A stretch of DNA of 64,000 nt from Pseudomonas mucidolens (GCF_900106045.1 NZ_LT629802.1:3472001-3536000); one strand, 5' to 3'; shown: positions 1 to 9,467, counted from the first letter of the stretch. Notes: a model not told the origin generated them from the letters alone. Made by a program: numbers and translations.

Positions 1-1205
1 ATTCCCTCGGCCACCAGACTTAGATTGAGCAATTCAGCCCAGTTGACGATGCCGGTAATGACCTTGCGTGACGACGAATACCGCTCAACATCACGGACGA
101 ACGAACCGTCGATTTTCATCTCATCGAACGATAGGTTCGCCAGCAGATTCATAGTGGCCGCCCCGGTACCGAAATCATCCAAGGACACCTGAAAACCCTT
201 GGCACGAATGGCCGTCAACGAAGCGGAAAGGTAGAGCTCGTCCGGCTCAGGCACATCTTCAGTAAGTTCGATTTTCAGCAACCGGGTCGGCAAGCCGGCC
301 TCATGCATGCCTGCCGCTAGCCGATCGGCGAAGTGCGGCGTGCAAATAGTCTTTGCCGACGCATTCACCGCTATGGGAATCTGGATGTTTTCACGTTTCA
401 GCGCCGTCATAGCCCTCATGCTCCACATTTTCACTAGGCTGAACAACAACAGATCAAGGCCCAACCGGTTAACCAGAGGTACCAGCACTGAAGGAGGGAT
501 TTCGCCAAAGCGTGGATGCTTCCAGCGCACCAATGCCTCAGCCCCCACGACGCGCCGAGTCAACAATTCGAATTGCGGCTGGAACACAAAACGCAGCCCT
601 TCCCCCGTGGTCAGCGCGTTGATCACTTCATCCTCAGCCAGAGAGTCGAACGTAGCCATTTGCAACTTGGGCCCCGGTTGAGCACGAGTCAACATCACAG
701 CTCGCAAGGCATCGTCCAGCTCCAAACCGCCGCCCTCACGCAGAATCGCCACCTGAACCCCTGCCGCCCGAGCCAACCGTGCGTGAGACTCCAGCGCACT
801 GACGGCCACCCCGCCTACGTGCTTGATCCAGAGTTGATTGGTTAGCCGCTCGTTGAGGAGTGATCGCGTCTCATCAACGACGCAAACCTGGGCATTCAAG
901 GTCGTTTCCCCCGTCCAAAAAATGCTGGGAAGCTGCGTCAGGGTGCCGACCTCGCGCAGCTCCTTGAGCAGGCTTGGCAACATCAGTCCGTCGCTGCATT
1001 TGGGCCTGATTTCGCAGACAATCACATCGACCGGATTTTCACATAGCCAGGCCGTCACTGCACTCAAGGATTTGACATTGGTCAGTGGTGTAATACCCAA
1101 GCAACTCAGCGCGCCGGCGAGTCGATGTGCACACATAGTGTCAGTTGCCAACGTGATAACGCGTAGCGCATCAAACTCGTGAGGCACAGCGACATTTAAA
1201 ATCAT
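1..1205 (-). CDS. REC-like/EAL cyclic-di-GMP phosphodiesterase (C-terminus outside window)
   Basis: Read leftward from an ATG at 1205 and open to the window edge, so about 401 codons are visible. Residues about 15-130 look like a response-regulator receiver, but the phospho-acceptor position is Glu (VIVCEIRP, then SDGL) instead of Asp, so it is probably a pseudo-receiver. The C-terminal part is an EAL domain with AEALVRW, KIELTEDV, DDFGTG, KIDGSFV and VAEG, meaning the catalytic residues seen so far are intact and it should hydrolyse c-di-GMP to pGpG in the cytoplasm. REC-EAL proteins such as RocR and PvrR control Cup fimbriae in P. aeruginosa; here the gene lies near a pilus operon, separated by insertion sequences. 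The shine-dalgarno is weak (GGGAAA). Function by family is confident; the link to pili is inference. Confidence 0.85.
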   Translation of the reverse strand, partial: MILNVAVPHEFDALRVITLATDTMCAHRLAGALSCLGITPLTNVKSLSAVTAWLCENPVDVIVCEIRPKCSDGLMLPSLLKELREVGTLTQLPSIFWTGETTLNAQVCVVDETRSLLNERLTNQLWIKHVGGVAVSALESHARLARAAGVQVAILREGGGLELDDALRAVMLTRAQPGPKLQMATFDSLAEDEVINALTTGEGLRFVFQPQFELLTRRVVGAEALVRWKHPRFGEIPPSVLVPLVNRLGLDLLLFSLVKMWSMRAMTALKRENIQIPIAVNASAKTICTPHFADRLAAGMHEAGLPTRLLKIELTEDVPEPDELYLSASLTAIRAKGFQVSLDDFGTGAATMNLLANLSFDEMKIDGSFVRDVERYSSSRKVITGIVNWAELLNLSLVAEG

Positions 1206-1350
1206 GATAGAAATTTCCCAATACTATTTCAGAAAAAATCTTATCAGCATCAAAAAATAAAAAAATAGGAATGGGACTAAAAGCAAGTTGAATCGCCCCG
1301 GGTTTCGTAGACACCTCTTTGCCTTAAACTGAGGCCAATTAGGAGGTGCC

Positions 1351-1629
1351 ATGAGCAACCCGTGTTACCCCGAAGAATTCAAAATCCAAGCGGTCAATCA
1401 AGTGACCGAGAAGAAGCTGCCTGTCGCTGATGTAGCTGCTTGTCTCAGCGTGTCGACGCATAGCCTCTATGCTTGGATAAAGCGCTACAGCAAACCTCAA
1501 GAAGAACGGCAGCAGGATGATGATCAGCACGCTGAGCTGCGTCGTCTGCGAGCGGAACTCAAGCGGGTGACTGAAGAGAGAGGCATATTAAAAAAGGCCG
1601 CCGCGTACTTTGCCAAGGAGTGCGGCTGA
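1351..1629 (+). CDS. IS3-family transposase OrfA (copy A)
   Basis: 92-residue helix-turn-helix OrfA. The N-terminal half carries the HTH_Tnp_1 type helix-turn-helix (KIQAVNQVTEK to STHSLYAWIKRYS), followed by a leucine-zipper-like coiled coil (residues 50-85). A good ribosome binding site, AGGAGG, lies before the ATG. The slippery run A6G at 1590-1596 is the canonical site for the -1 frameshift that makes the OrfAB transposase in this family. The protein itself is intact, but its orfB partner is broken. Confidence 0.85.
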   Translation: MSNPCYPEEFKIQAVNQVTEKKLPVADVAACLSVSTHSLYAWIKRYSKPQEERQQDDDQHAELRRLRAELKRVTEERGILKKAAAYFAKECG

Positions 1630-2215
1630 AGTACGCCTTTATCAAGCAGCGCGCGGGCGAGTATTCGATTCGACGGCTTTGCCTGACGCTTAAAGTCCAT
1701 CCCAGCGGTTATTACGCTTGGTTGCCTGAGCCGCAATCTGCACGCGCCAAAGACGACCAGCGACTGCTGGGTTTGATCAAGCATTCATAGCTGGAAAGTG
1801 GCGGCGTTTATGGCTATCGCAAAATCCATGACGATCTGCGCGAGGTCGGTGAAGACTGTGGTCGCCATCGTGTGGCGAGACTGATGCGTCTTGAAGGGCT
1901 GCGTTCTCAGATAGGGTATCGACGTCGCCCTGGAAAGTACGGTGGTAAGCCATCGGTCGCCCCACCCAATTTGCTAAAGCGCCAGTTCGATGTCGTCGAA
2001 GCCAACAAGGTTTGGGTCACCGATATCACCTACATTCGTACATATGAAGGCTGGTTGTATTTGGCGGTAGCGCTGGATCTGTTTTCTCGTCAGGTCGTTG
2101 GTTGCTCAATGAAGTCGCAAATGACCAGTGATTTGGCCATTGATGCGTTATTGATGGCGGTTTGGAGGCGTAAACCGAAGCAAGAGGTGATGGTTCATTC
2201 CGACCAAGGCAGCCA
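1620..2215 (+). pseudogene. IS3-family transposase OrfB, nonsense-mutated and truncated (copy A)
   Basis: OrfB frame starting from a GTG overlapping the end of orfA. The codon at 1788-1790 is TAG where the intact copy has TGG (Trp), in the peptide IKHS-W-LESG. The reading frame continues afterwards through the integrase core, including TDITY and HSDQGS, but ends at about 2215 by fusion with another element, before the catalytic Glu region. It is dead by two independent lesions. Confidence 0.85.
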
Positions 2216-2616
2216 TGCCACTTTCCTTGCGCCCAAATGTAGGTGATATCGCCGCACCAGACTTGATTGGGCTCTGGCACGTCGAACTCGCGGTTCAATG
2301 TGTTCGGGATATCCAGTCTTTCTACTGCTGCTCGTTTGTAGGCATGGGAGCCGGGTTGTTTGCTGACTAAATCAAGCTCGCGCATCAAGCTACGCACTTT
2401 GAATCGACCGAGTTGCTCACCGTCTTCACGCATCAGAGACAGAATGCTACGACTGCCCGCAGAGCTGCGACTTTGCGAGAACAGCTCACTGACGCGACTA
2501 CGTAATCGAAGCCGTTCAACATCGGGCGTGCGGCGCCGCAGGCGCTGGGCGTAGTAACACGAGCGAGTGACGTCAAACACCTTGCACAGCCAATCAACCG
2601 GCTCATGGGCGCTCAA
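2216..2616 (-). pseudogene. IS3-family transposase OrfB, truncated (type B)
   Basis: Starts as the type-B OrfB with the HTH_21 region (DWLCKVFDVTRSCYYA) and SRSILSLMREDGEQLGRFKVRSL, and reaches the first catalytic Asp motif (WCGDITYIW). Beyond position 2216 the frame runs antisense into copy A, so the remaining residues are meaningless. It lacks the second Asp and Glu of the DDE triad. Normally made by -1 frameshift from orfA. Confidence 0.8.
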
Positions 2617-2624
2617 CTGGTCAA

Positions 2625-2933
<309 letters not shown>

Positions 2934-3008
2934 CTGACACCTCGATCTGGCGAGCATTCTCGCCTAAATGAGTGTCCGGAATCATTAGACCACTACAATC
3001 GCTGCTGG

Positions 3009-3514
3009 TTACAAATCAGATATGGGTAGCGCGATAGCCTCCCGTCCACCGGACGATCCTTTCGAAGCCACAGCCTGGACCTTGCTGCTATCGATAGCCA
3101 CCAAGTCGCCAGCAATCAGGCCGGCGCCCCGACAAAAGCGAACAAAGGCACGGCACATTGCGACAAAAGCTGTGCTGTTGTCTCGGCGAAAATCAGCGAT
3201 GGTTTTAAAGTCCGGAGCCAATCGCCCCAACAGCCACATGACTTCGACGTCGCACTGGCACTCAGCCTCCAGCCGCCTGGAGGAACGAACCTGTTGGAAA
3301 TAGCCGTAGAGGTAGAGTTTGAGCAAGTCGCTGGGGTGGTAAGAGGGGCGTCCGGTTGCTTTCGGGACGGCTTTGTCGAACCCCAGATGCTGCAGGTCCA
3401 GCAGGGAAATATAGGCCTCGATCACCCGAACCAGATGGTCTCCGGAATGAGTTCATCCAGCGAAACTGGAAATAGAGTGCCTTGAGTACGATCTTCACCT
3501 TGGATATAGCGCAT
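3009..3514 (-). pseudogene. IS1182/IS5-type transposase fragment, frameshifted
   Basis: The N-terminus reads MRYIQGEDRTQGTLFPVSLD from an ATG at 3514, as in IS1182-group transposases. After LDELIPE one base is missing, so that frame ends in TIWFG; the expected continuation HLVRVIEAYISLLDLQHLGF resumes in the next frame and runs to 3009. Motifs of the DUF772 region follow (RPSYHPSDLLKLYLYGY, SRRLEAECQCDVEVMWL, DFKTIADFRRDN, DLVAIDSSKVQAV). Only about 165 of the usual 450 or more residues remain and the catalytic core is gone. The upstream EAL gene reads into this fragment. Confidence 0.8.
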
Positions 3515-4435
3515 AAAAAAATGCCCGTATTGACAACGAAAAATCCACCAGTGGCCCAGCAAGTTCAGTTTTGCTCTACGTCCAGACCGTGCGGATAACG
3601 GTTGTCGACGATCAGGATGCGCAACGACCGTGTCAGCCAATCCAGCGTACACTTCAAATGGCCACGGCGTTCTGCGAGACAGCCAGGACAATAGCGTCTG
3701 GCGGCTCATGGGTTGATTGCAAAGGTAACCTTGAGCCAATTTGCCTCCCAACGCGAGCAAGTCATCACGTTGAGCCCGGGTTTCAACGCCCTCGATCACC
3801 ACCGAGACATTCAACGCGACACCCAGCACCACGGTTTTGACAATAAAGACCCAACTACGCAGCTCGCCCTCAATTGAACGAGTAAACTCGCAATCCAGCT
3901 TGACCTCCGTAAACGGCAGTTGGCACAGGCGATGTAACGAAGAAAGACCATTGTCGAAGTCGTCCATGGACAGGCCGCAGCCCAACCTGCGCAGCTGCTC
4001 GCAGCTGTCCAGGCAACCGTCGAGCTTACGGACAAGTTCGATTTCGAGCACCTCGAACGTCAGGCTCTCACCACTCAAGCCGTAGCACTTGAACATCGAA
4101 TGAAGTCGTGAAAGCAACTGTGGATGGCTTAGTTGCTCGGGAAAAATGTTGAGTGAAAAATTGAATCGATCCTCCTGGACGTGCCGGAGCCGCAGCAAGA
4201 TCGCACCATCATGAAACGGCTGAAACAGCAGCTCATCCAGCACTCCATACGCCGTAAGGCGTGAAAAGAAGTGCGACGGAGGCAGCACTCCCAGTACGGG
4301 ATGCTGCCAGCGTGCGAGCACTTCAAACCCAATCACCGCTCCGCTGCCCAATTCGAGTTGCGGCTGGAAGTACGATTTGAACCGACCATTGCGCAGACCT
4401 TGCGGTAGCTCTTGTTCGGTAGGTGAAAGGGTCAT
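3422..4435 (-). CDS. EAL-domain protein at the end of the pilus operon, C-terminus altered by an IS
   Basis: Begins 23 bp after the minor-pilin stop, so it is probably co-transcribed with the pilus genes. The EAL domain covers residues about 10-250: SYFQPQLEL, GFEVLARW (EVL variant of EAL), NIFPEQL, DDFDNG (where DDFGTG is usual), EVKLDCEF, VIEGVET and AQGYLCNQPM. Most catalytic positions are recognisable, but the loop-6 motif is degenerate, so activity is uncertain. The last 30 residues, from MRYIQGEDRTQ on, belong to the IS1182 fragment; the residues just before them (about 295-307) may also be IS flank. Klebsiella fimK and mrkJ are EAL genes tied to fimbrial operons, which supports a role in turning down c-di-GMP when pili are expressed. 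Confidence 0.8.
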   Translation of the reverse strand: MTLSPTEQELPQGLRNGRFKSYFQPQLELGSGAVIGFEVLARWQHPVLGVLPPSHFFSRLTAYGVLDELLFQPFHDGAILLRLRHVQEDRFNFSLNIFPEQLSHPQLLSRLHSMFKCYGLSGESLTFEVLEIELVRKLDGCLDSCEQLRRLGCGLSMDDFDNGLSSLHRLCQLPFTEVKLDCEFTRSIEGELRSWVFIVKTVVLGVALNVSVVIEGVETRAQRDDLLALGGKLAQGYLCNQPMSRQTLLSWLSRRTPWPFEVYAGLADTVVAHPDRRQPLSARSGRRAKLNLLGHWWIFRCQYGHFFMRYIQGEDRTQGTLFPVSLDELIPETIWFG

Positions 4436-4458
4436 GATGCTCCTGTACGCGGTCGCGA

Positions 4459-4989
4459 CTACTCATAACTCAACTTAAAGGTTGCGTCGGCATCTCCCTT
4501 CCCCGGCGTCACTGGACCGGTAGCACGATACTGACTATAGAACACCAGCGCGGCAGTTCGGCTCTCGTTGCCAGGCGCAGGCACTAAGAGGGTTCGCCCG
4601 AGTGGCAGGAATGAGCGGTTCTGATCCAAAAGGGCAATCGCGACATTTTTCGCGGACCCGTTCCCGGTGAGAGCCAACAGCGTCGGGTCAGTCGGGTTTG
4701 CAGTGCCGTTAAAGGTGACCGAAATGCCTTTTTTCAGACCGCTGCAATTTTCCAGGTTAATAACAAACCGTGCCGCAGGCATTGTTGACAATGCACTGGT
4801 GGATTGCCGCACCGACCATTTGCCCATATACACATAATGCTCGTCTGAACCGACACTCACCTCACAGCTGGCGGCTACTAACGTTGCGGTCATGTGTAAG
4901 TTAATCCTGGCCAACTCTGCCTGTGTCACGCTTGAAAAGCCGGACAACAATAGAAGCAACAACCCGAGCTGCCGATTTAATGTTCGCAT
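4459..4989 (-). CDS. Minor fimbrial subunit (type 1 pilin family)
   Basis: 176 residues with a signal peptide (about 1-24, ending TQA). The mature protein is an incomplete immunoglobulin-like pilin with a cysteine pair (AASCEV and ENCSG) and the C-terminal donor-strand pattern DADATFKLSYE, including the penultimate Tyr typical of chaperone-usher subunits. It lies 12 bp after the 358-residue adhesin gene and 23 bp before the EAL gene, so it is the last structural subunit of the operon. Its position after the adhesin suggests an adaptor, terminator or minor shaft subunit; the sequence does not decide which. Confidence 0.88.
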   Translation of the reverse strand: MRTLNRQLGLLLLLLSGFSSVTQAELARINLHMTATLVAASCEVSVGSDEHYVYMGKWSVRQSTSALSTMPAARFVINLENCSGLKKGISVTFNGTANPTDPTLLALTGNGSAKNVAIALLDQNRSFLPLGRTLLVPAPGNESRTAALVFYSQYRATGPVTPGKGDADATFKLSYE

Positions 4990-5001
4990 AGCAGCCTCCT
5001 G

Positions 5002-5979
5002 TTATTCAAAGTCCACCCGAAGATACGCCCGCGAGGTAATAGGCCCCTCCGTAGGCGTTTGCCCGGTAACACTGATCGGAAAGGTTTTGATTGTGACGTT
5101 CGCGCTACCGTTGTTGTCCAGCTTAAATGGAATAAGGCTTCTCATATCGTTCGGTGTCAGGCGATTATCGTTCTTGTCGGTGACCACGAAGCCGACGTCC
5201 GGATTATTCGAGACAATGGCATTGCCCCTGACATTATCGGCTTGAACACGCATCGTCAGGCTGGCCTGCTGTTGGATATTACTGCACTGCAGGGCGATGG
5301 ATCGCGCTATGGGGTTAACCCCCTCTGCCTGGGCACCGGCCGTTTTGAAAGCGCCTGTGGAGATGCTGCCAAAATCCACTGTTACTATGTCACCCGCATT
5401 GAGCACGCAATTTTCAGGGACGGTAATACTATAGTTCAAATATACCTTTGCATAAACAGCTTCTTGAGTATTGCACCCCACCCCCTTACATCCTCCCCAA
5501 GTACCTAGTAATAGGTTCTTCCGGTAAACGCCTCCTACCATCTTTTTCGTAATTTTAATTGAGCTCTCCCAAGTCGTAGCCACCATTTGTCCGCTTGTTC
5601 GGCCAGGCTTACAGGTCCTCGTGTTATTAGCTGGCCGATTGTAGGGAGCATAAGAATATCCGCAAATCCCGCGAGCTCGAACAGCAACCGCGAGATAATC
5701 ATCCACGGACTGATAAACCCAGCCATCAGGTCGGCTGCCGTAACGCGGCATAGAACCGTTCAAACTTGTGAATGAGCTGCTCTTTTCCCCGATCCCGAAG
5801 CCAGTATCAAATTGATTCACGGCAAAGTTTGACGAAATCTTCGTTTGCCCTGGCTCATTGGCATGGCTGTCCAATGTTTCAGTCAGCGTCAAATTGATTG
5901 CTTGATTGCAGCCAGTACAATCGGCCATTGCCGGGACGCTACTGAGTATTAGCAACAGTCCAATCGCTCTGCTTAACAT
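5002..5979 (-). CDS. Two-domain fimbrial tip adhesin
   Basis: Proposed start is ATG 5979, giving the signal peptide MLSRAIGLLLILSSVPAMA and about 325 residues. An ATG at 6003 that overlaps the usher stop (TGATG) is an alternative and would allow translational coupling. The N-terminal 190 residues are unlike pilins and rich in Cys, Asn, Gly and Tyr, as expected for a receptor-binding domain. From about residue 200 a pilin domain begins (PENCVLNAGDIVTVDFGSI, IALQCS) and ends TSRAYLRVDFE. The two-domain layout and the place just after the usher match FimH-like tip adhesins. The ligand cannot be read from sequence. Confidence 0.82.
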   Translation of the reverse strand: MLSRAIGLLLILSSVPAMADCTGCNQAINLTLTETLDSHANEPGQTKISSNFAVNQFDTGFGIGEKSSSFTSLNGSMPRYGSRPDGWVYQSVDDYLAVAVRARGICGYSYAPYNRPANNTRTCKPGRTSGQMVATTWESSIKITKKMVGGVYRKNLLLGTWGGCKGVGCNTQEAVYAKVYLNYSITVPENCVLNAGDIVTVDFGSISTGAFKTAGAQAEGVNPIARSIALQCSNIQQQASLTMRVQADNVRGNAIVSNNPDVGFVVTDKNDNRLTPNDMRSLIPFKLDNNGSANVTIKTFPISVTGQTPTEGPITSRAYLRVDFE

Positions 5980-6002
5980 GATTACCACCCTACTCCCCAC
6001 CA

Positions 6003-8633
6003 TCACTGGCACTCTACTTTGGCGTAACTGACGACGTTGCCTTCGCTGCTTTTGGGTAACTGATAGCGGGCGTGACACGCCTGACGTGTGCCCGGTCCCC
6101 AGCTCACAGACAAGTCTCCCGTGAGCGGCAAGCCCGCCAGATAAACCTGACCGTTTTCACCGACGATGCTGCCGCCTTTGCCGTCCTGCCGTTCAACGGT
6201 AGAACCGAACGGCACAGGTTGGCCGTTGGTTTGCAACAGAGTCACCAGTGCTCTTACACCGACGCGCGTGATGAACTCGGCCCTTACCAGTGCACCGCGG
6301 GTAGGCACTACGTTCATGACGGGTTCGTCCAGATCGGCATTGTCTTTGAGCGAGGTGGTGTCCAGTGCGATTCGATTGGTGTGATAGGTGGTTGCATAAG
6401 GCATCACCGCGTAGCCGCGCCAGTCGGTCCTGACGCCGGTCGCGTTTTCAATCTTGACTCCAGTGGCGCCTGGCGCCTTGATCAACACGTTGGTATCCCC
6501 CAATGGCTGGCTGAAGGTCACGCCGTCGGCGTGGCCCACTAAACCGCCGCTCAGCCCAACGGTGACTTGCTGGTAGTTTCGGTTGTAACTGTAACCGGCA
6601 GAGCCGTTGCCATAGCCGCCCTGATAGCGCAGATTCGCACTTCCGCTTGCGCCCCCCTGGTCACCGTAACCTTGTTGTACGCTGTAATTCAGGTTGTTAT
6701 CCGCCGTTGCGGTACCACTTACACCTGCACGCTGGGTCATCTGACCGTGCGTATCGGTATTAGCCGAATAAGTGCCGTACATCGTGTTTCGGGAGCTGGT
6801 AATGTCGGTGCTCTTGCCGCCCTTGAACAGCCAGTCACCCAACGGAAAAGACAAGTTCAACGATAACTGGTTATCCGCACCGCCCATGTTCGCGCTTTTA
6901 TTGTAGCTATACGTCACGTTGTAATTGATGTCGCGCCAAAAGCCGCTATATCCCAACTGCCATAGATCATCGGTTTTGTCGCTGTTCCAGTAGGACTGAC
7001 GGCTGCCGCTCAGGAATACCGAGCCTTTATTCCCCAATTGCTGGGTGACGCTCACTTGCGTATAGCCTTTGCGAGTGTAATTGAGGTTGAAGTAATCCTG
7101 GTAGGTCGGTTTTACCTCCACCGGCCCATCTTGAGCATCCACCTTGTACCCGCTCATTTGGCGGTAACTGGTATCATCCAGCGTATAAAAACCTTGGGTT
7201 GAAAAGCGATGGCCCAACAATTGAAAGTTAGTGCCCAACTGGTTTAGCGACTTGGCATACAAGAAGCGCAATGATTGCCCCTGATGCCGGCTGTCATCGG
7301 CGAGCACGCTATTCGCCTGGGTCAAATCTGCCGACACTGCGCCCCATGTCCCCAGGTTAACCCCCGACCCAACGGCGAAGGCAGTGTAATTGTTGGCGAG
7401 TTGCGAGCCACCATAAAGCGTGATGCCATGCGGGCCGCCCCAGATAACTGTACCTTGGCCAAAACCTGGTTTACCCTGTTCCATCGTGTTACTGCGATAC
7501 TGCCCCACCGTCAGCGCATACTTTACCCGCCCTTCACGTTGCAGCACCGGCACTCCCGAGTAGGCCACAGTGAAAGTATTTTCCGAGCTATCAGCTTCGG
7601 TCACCGTAACTTTCAAGTCCCCGCTGCTGGAGGTAGGGTAAAGATCACTAATTTCAAAAGGTCCTGGCGCGACGTAGGTTTGATAAATGACATAGCCATT
7701 TTGTTTGATGGTGATTTTGGCATTACTGTTGGCAATCCCTCTCACGGTAGGTGCAAACCCGCGCAAACTGTCCGCCAGCATGTTGTCATCTGAAGCCAAT
7801 TGCGCGCCGCGAAATCCCAAACTGTTGAAAACATCACTCGGGGTAGAGCTATCACCTAACGTCAGTTCTGACTTCAAGGGTGCAATCGTGCGTTGCGCAT
7901 AGGTACTGATGTTCTGCCATTCGTTAGTGCTGCGTCCATGGCCGTTGCTGTAGATCAAGCTGGACGTGTTACGGAAACGCCAGGCACCCGAGTTAACACC
8001 GCTGTCCAACCCCAGAAAACCGTAGTTGGCGCTGCCCCCCCTCATACTGTTACGGGTGTTGCTGCCGGTAAAATTGTAGTTCAGCAACAATGCGTTAATG
8101 CCATCATCCCACTCATCGGGAGAAACGTAGCCCCGTGCATTACTTTTTAGAGCAGCCTGTGGGATGCTGATGTACAGACGCTGACCTTCAAAGTCGAACC
8201 GCGCCCCAGCCTGGGGTATGGCTGCCGCCAGATCGATGCATTTATCCGGCAGAGCGCCTTGCAGCAAGGTCAATGATTCAACTTTCACACCCACACGCTC
8301 CAAATGCTCACGGGTAATGCAGGCACTCAACCCGGAGTCATCCAACTGCACTTCGCCCTGTGATGCAGGCTGGCGAGCTCCAAACGACAGGTTCTGGGTG
8401 GACATATATTCATCATTCAAATAGATTTCAACGCGGTAACTGCCCGGGGCCTCCCCTTCACCTTTTTCAAAACGCGAAAGGTCGGCGACCGCAGTTGGGT
8501 CACCAGACAGAAAGGCCGGGTTAAAGAACTCCTCTGCCTTCGTGGCGGTACTGACAACGCAAGCCATGCAAAAGCTGACCGTAAAAAAAACACTGCCAAC
8601 AGACTTAGATTTATTAAGGTTAATCGTTAGCAT
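6003..8633 (-). CDS. Fimbrial outer-membrane usher (FimD/PapC family)
   Basis: 876 residues, usual length for an usher, with an N-terminal signal peptide ending near TATKAEE. Visible regions are the periplasmic N-terminal domain (FNPAFLSGDP, YRVEIYLNDE), the long beta-barrel with the PF00577 usher signature (SLGFRGAQLASDDNMLADSL, then GFAPTVRGIANSNAKI), a plug-like segment (ITIKQNGYVIYQTYVAPGPF) and C-terminal domains with RQACHARYQL. It exports chaperone-bound subunits across the outer membrane and assembles the pilus. The gene sits between the chaperone and the adhesin. Confidence 0.95.
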   Translation of the reverse strand: MLTINLNKSKSVGSVFFTVSFCMACVVSTATKAEEFFNPAFLSGDPTAVADLSRFEKGEGEAPGSYRVEIYLNDEYMSTQNLSFGARQPASQGEVQLDDSGLSACITREHLERVGVKVESLTLLQGALPDKCIDLAAAIPQAGARFDFEGQRLYISIPQAALKSNARGYVSPDEWDDGINALLLNYNFTGSNTRNSMRGGSANYGFLGLDSGVNSGAWRFRNTSSLIYSNGHGRSTNEWQNISTYAQRTIAPLKSELTLGDSSTPSDVFNSLGFRGAQLASDDNMLADSLRGFAPTVRGIANSNAKITIKQNGYVIYQTYVAPGPFEISDLYPTSSSGDLKVTVTEADSSENTFTVAYSGVPVLQREGRVKYALTVGQYRSNTMEQGKPGFGQGTVIWGGPHGITLYGGSQLANNYTAFAVGSGVNLGTWGAVSADLTQANSVLADDSRHQGQSLRFLYAKSLNQLGTNFQLLGHRFSTQGFYTLDDTSYRQMSGYKVDAQDGPVEVKPTYQDYFNLNYTRKGYTQVSVTQQLGNKGSVFLSGSRQSYWNSDKTDDLWQLGYSGFWRDINYNVTYSYNKSANMGGADNQLSLNLSFPLGDWLFKGGKSTDITSSRNTMYGTYSANTDTHGQMTQRAGVSGTATADNNLNYSVQQGYGDQGGASGSANLRYQGGYGNGSAGYSYNRNYQQVTVGLSGGLVGHADGVTFSQPLGDTNVLIKAPGATGVKIENATGVRTDWRGYAVMPYATTYHTNRIALDTTSLKDNADLDEPVMNVVPTRGALVRAEFITRVGVRALVTLLQTNGQPVPFGSTVERQDGKGGSIVGENGQVYLAGLPLTGDLSVSWGPGTRQACHARYQLPKSSEGNVVSYAKVECQ

Positions 8634-8756
8634 AAGCCCCTACCAGCACCTGAAAGCACGGCGCAACATGACGCTTCTCAAACGTTTCCATGCAGCGATG
8701 GAAAATCATTTACTTGAGCATGTGAGAATATTAAGCGGTAATGTAATTCAAACTTA

Positions 8757-9467
8757 TTACTTCAATGGCACCGTTGTGACAGGAGTGATGGCGCCGTAAT
8801 CATTTACTGTTTGGTAACTGACAGCTCCTGAGGCACTGTCTGGAATCGACACACTACTGTTACTCATCGGCGAAACCATAGTATTTGGCAAGTTACGTGT
8901 ACCGATCGCCAGACTGACGAGCGAAACATAATAAGGCGATGGATTCTCAATCTTCAGCACTTCGCCCTGACGCGAGAACTTCAATTGCCCAGGTGCGTCA
9001 GCAGCAGTTGAAGGCAAATTGGCAGGTCGCACAAACAACTTGACCCGCGACAAGATAGCAATCTGCAGTACGTTCTTATCCTGTACATCGTCACGTTCAA
9101 CAGCAGGAATGGCCTTGCTGTTTAGCCAAAATACACTTTCGCGATCTTTCGGCAAATCAGCGCCGACATACATGATGCGTAAGGTATTCTCACTTTTGGG
9201 TTTACTGACAAACAATGGTGGCGTCACCACAAAGTCTGACGACTTCTTCTCAGCAACGTCATCAACCCACGATTGAATCAGGAAACGATTTTTTTTGTCG
9301 CTGTTGCTCACCGCCATCGATACTTGTTTGGCGCCGGCCGGATAAACAACTCGCGTTGCGCCCAGTGCAACACCACCAGCCTGTGCCGTTAAGGTGTAAA
9401 AGGAGCCGAATACAACAATTAAGCCAGCTGTTACATTGCGAAAGCGTAAAGCGTACTTTATCAACAC
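8757..9467 (-). CDS. Periplasmic pilus assembly chaperone (PapD/FimC family)
   Basis: 236 residues with a signal peptide ending near LTAQA. It has the two-domain immunoglobulin fold of FGS chaperones: GVALGATRVVYPAG at the mature N-terminus, the conserved FLIQSWVDD segment, FVVTPPLF and LRIMYVGADLPKDRESVFWL, then NPSPYYVSLV in the second domain. It stabilises subunits by donor-strand complementation and delivers them to the usher 124 bp downstream. The gap to the major pilin is filled by a decayed pilin gene. Confidence 0.95.
   Translation of the reverse strand: MLIKYALRFRNVTAGLIVVFGSFYTLTAQAGGVALGATRVVYPAGAKQVSMAVSNSDKKNRFLIQSWVDDVAEKKSSDFVVTPPLFVSKPKSENTLRIMYVGADLPKDRESVFWLNSKAIPAVERDDVQDKNVLQIAILSRVKLFVRPANLPSTAADAPGQLKFSRQGEVLKIENPSPYYVSLVSLAIGTRNLPNTMVSPMSNSSVSIPDSASGAVSYQTVNDYGAITPVTTVPLK

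Larger units (their letters stand above)
1289..2215 (+). mobile_element. IS3-family element, copy A, right part deleted
   Basis: The left inverted repeat starts at 1289 (TGAATCGCCCCGGGTTTCGT) and is the same as the left end of the near-complete copy at 11718-12948. The two copies align closely until about 2215, where copy A stops in the middle of orfB and is joined to a different IS3-type element in opposite orientation. It has lost its right inverted repeat, so it cannot move by itself. Confidence 0.85.

Noticed and set aside
7275..7793. Plus-strand open frames inside the usher gene
   Set aside because: They are antisense shadows without ribosome binding sites or family features; the usher frame explains the region.
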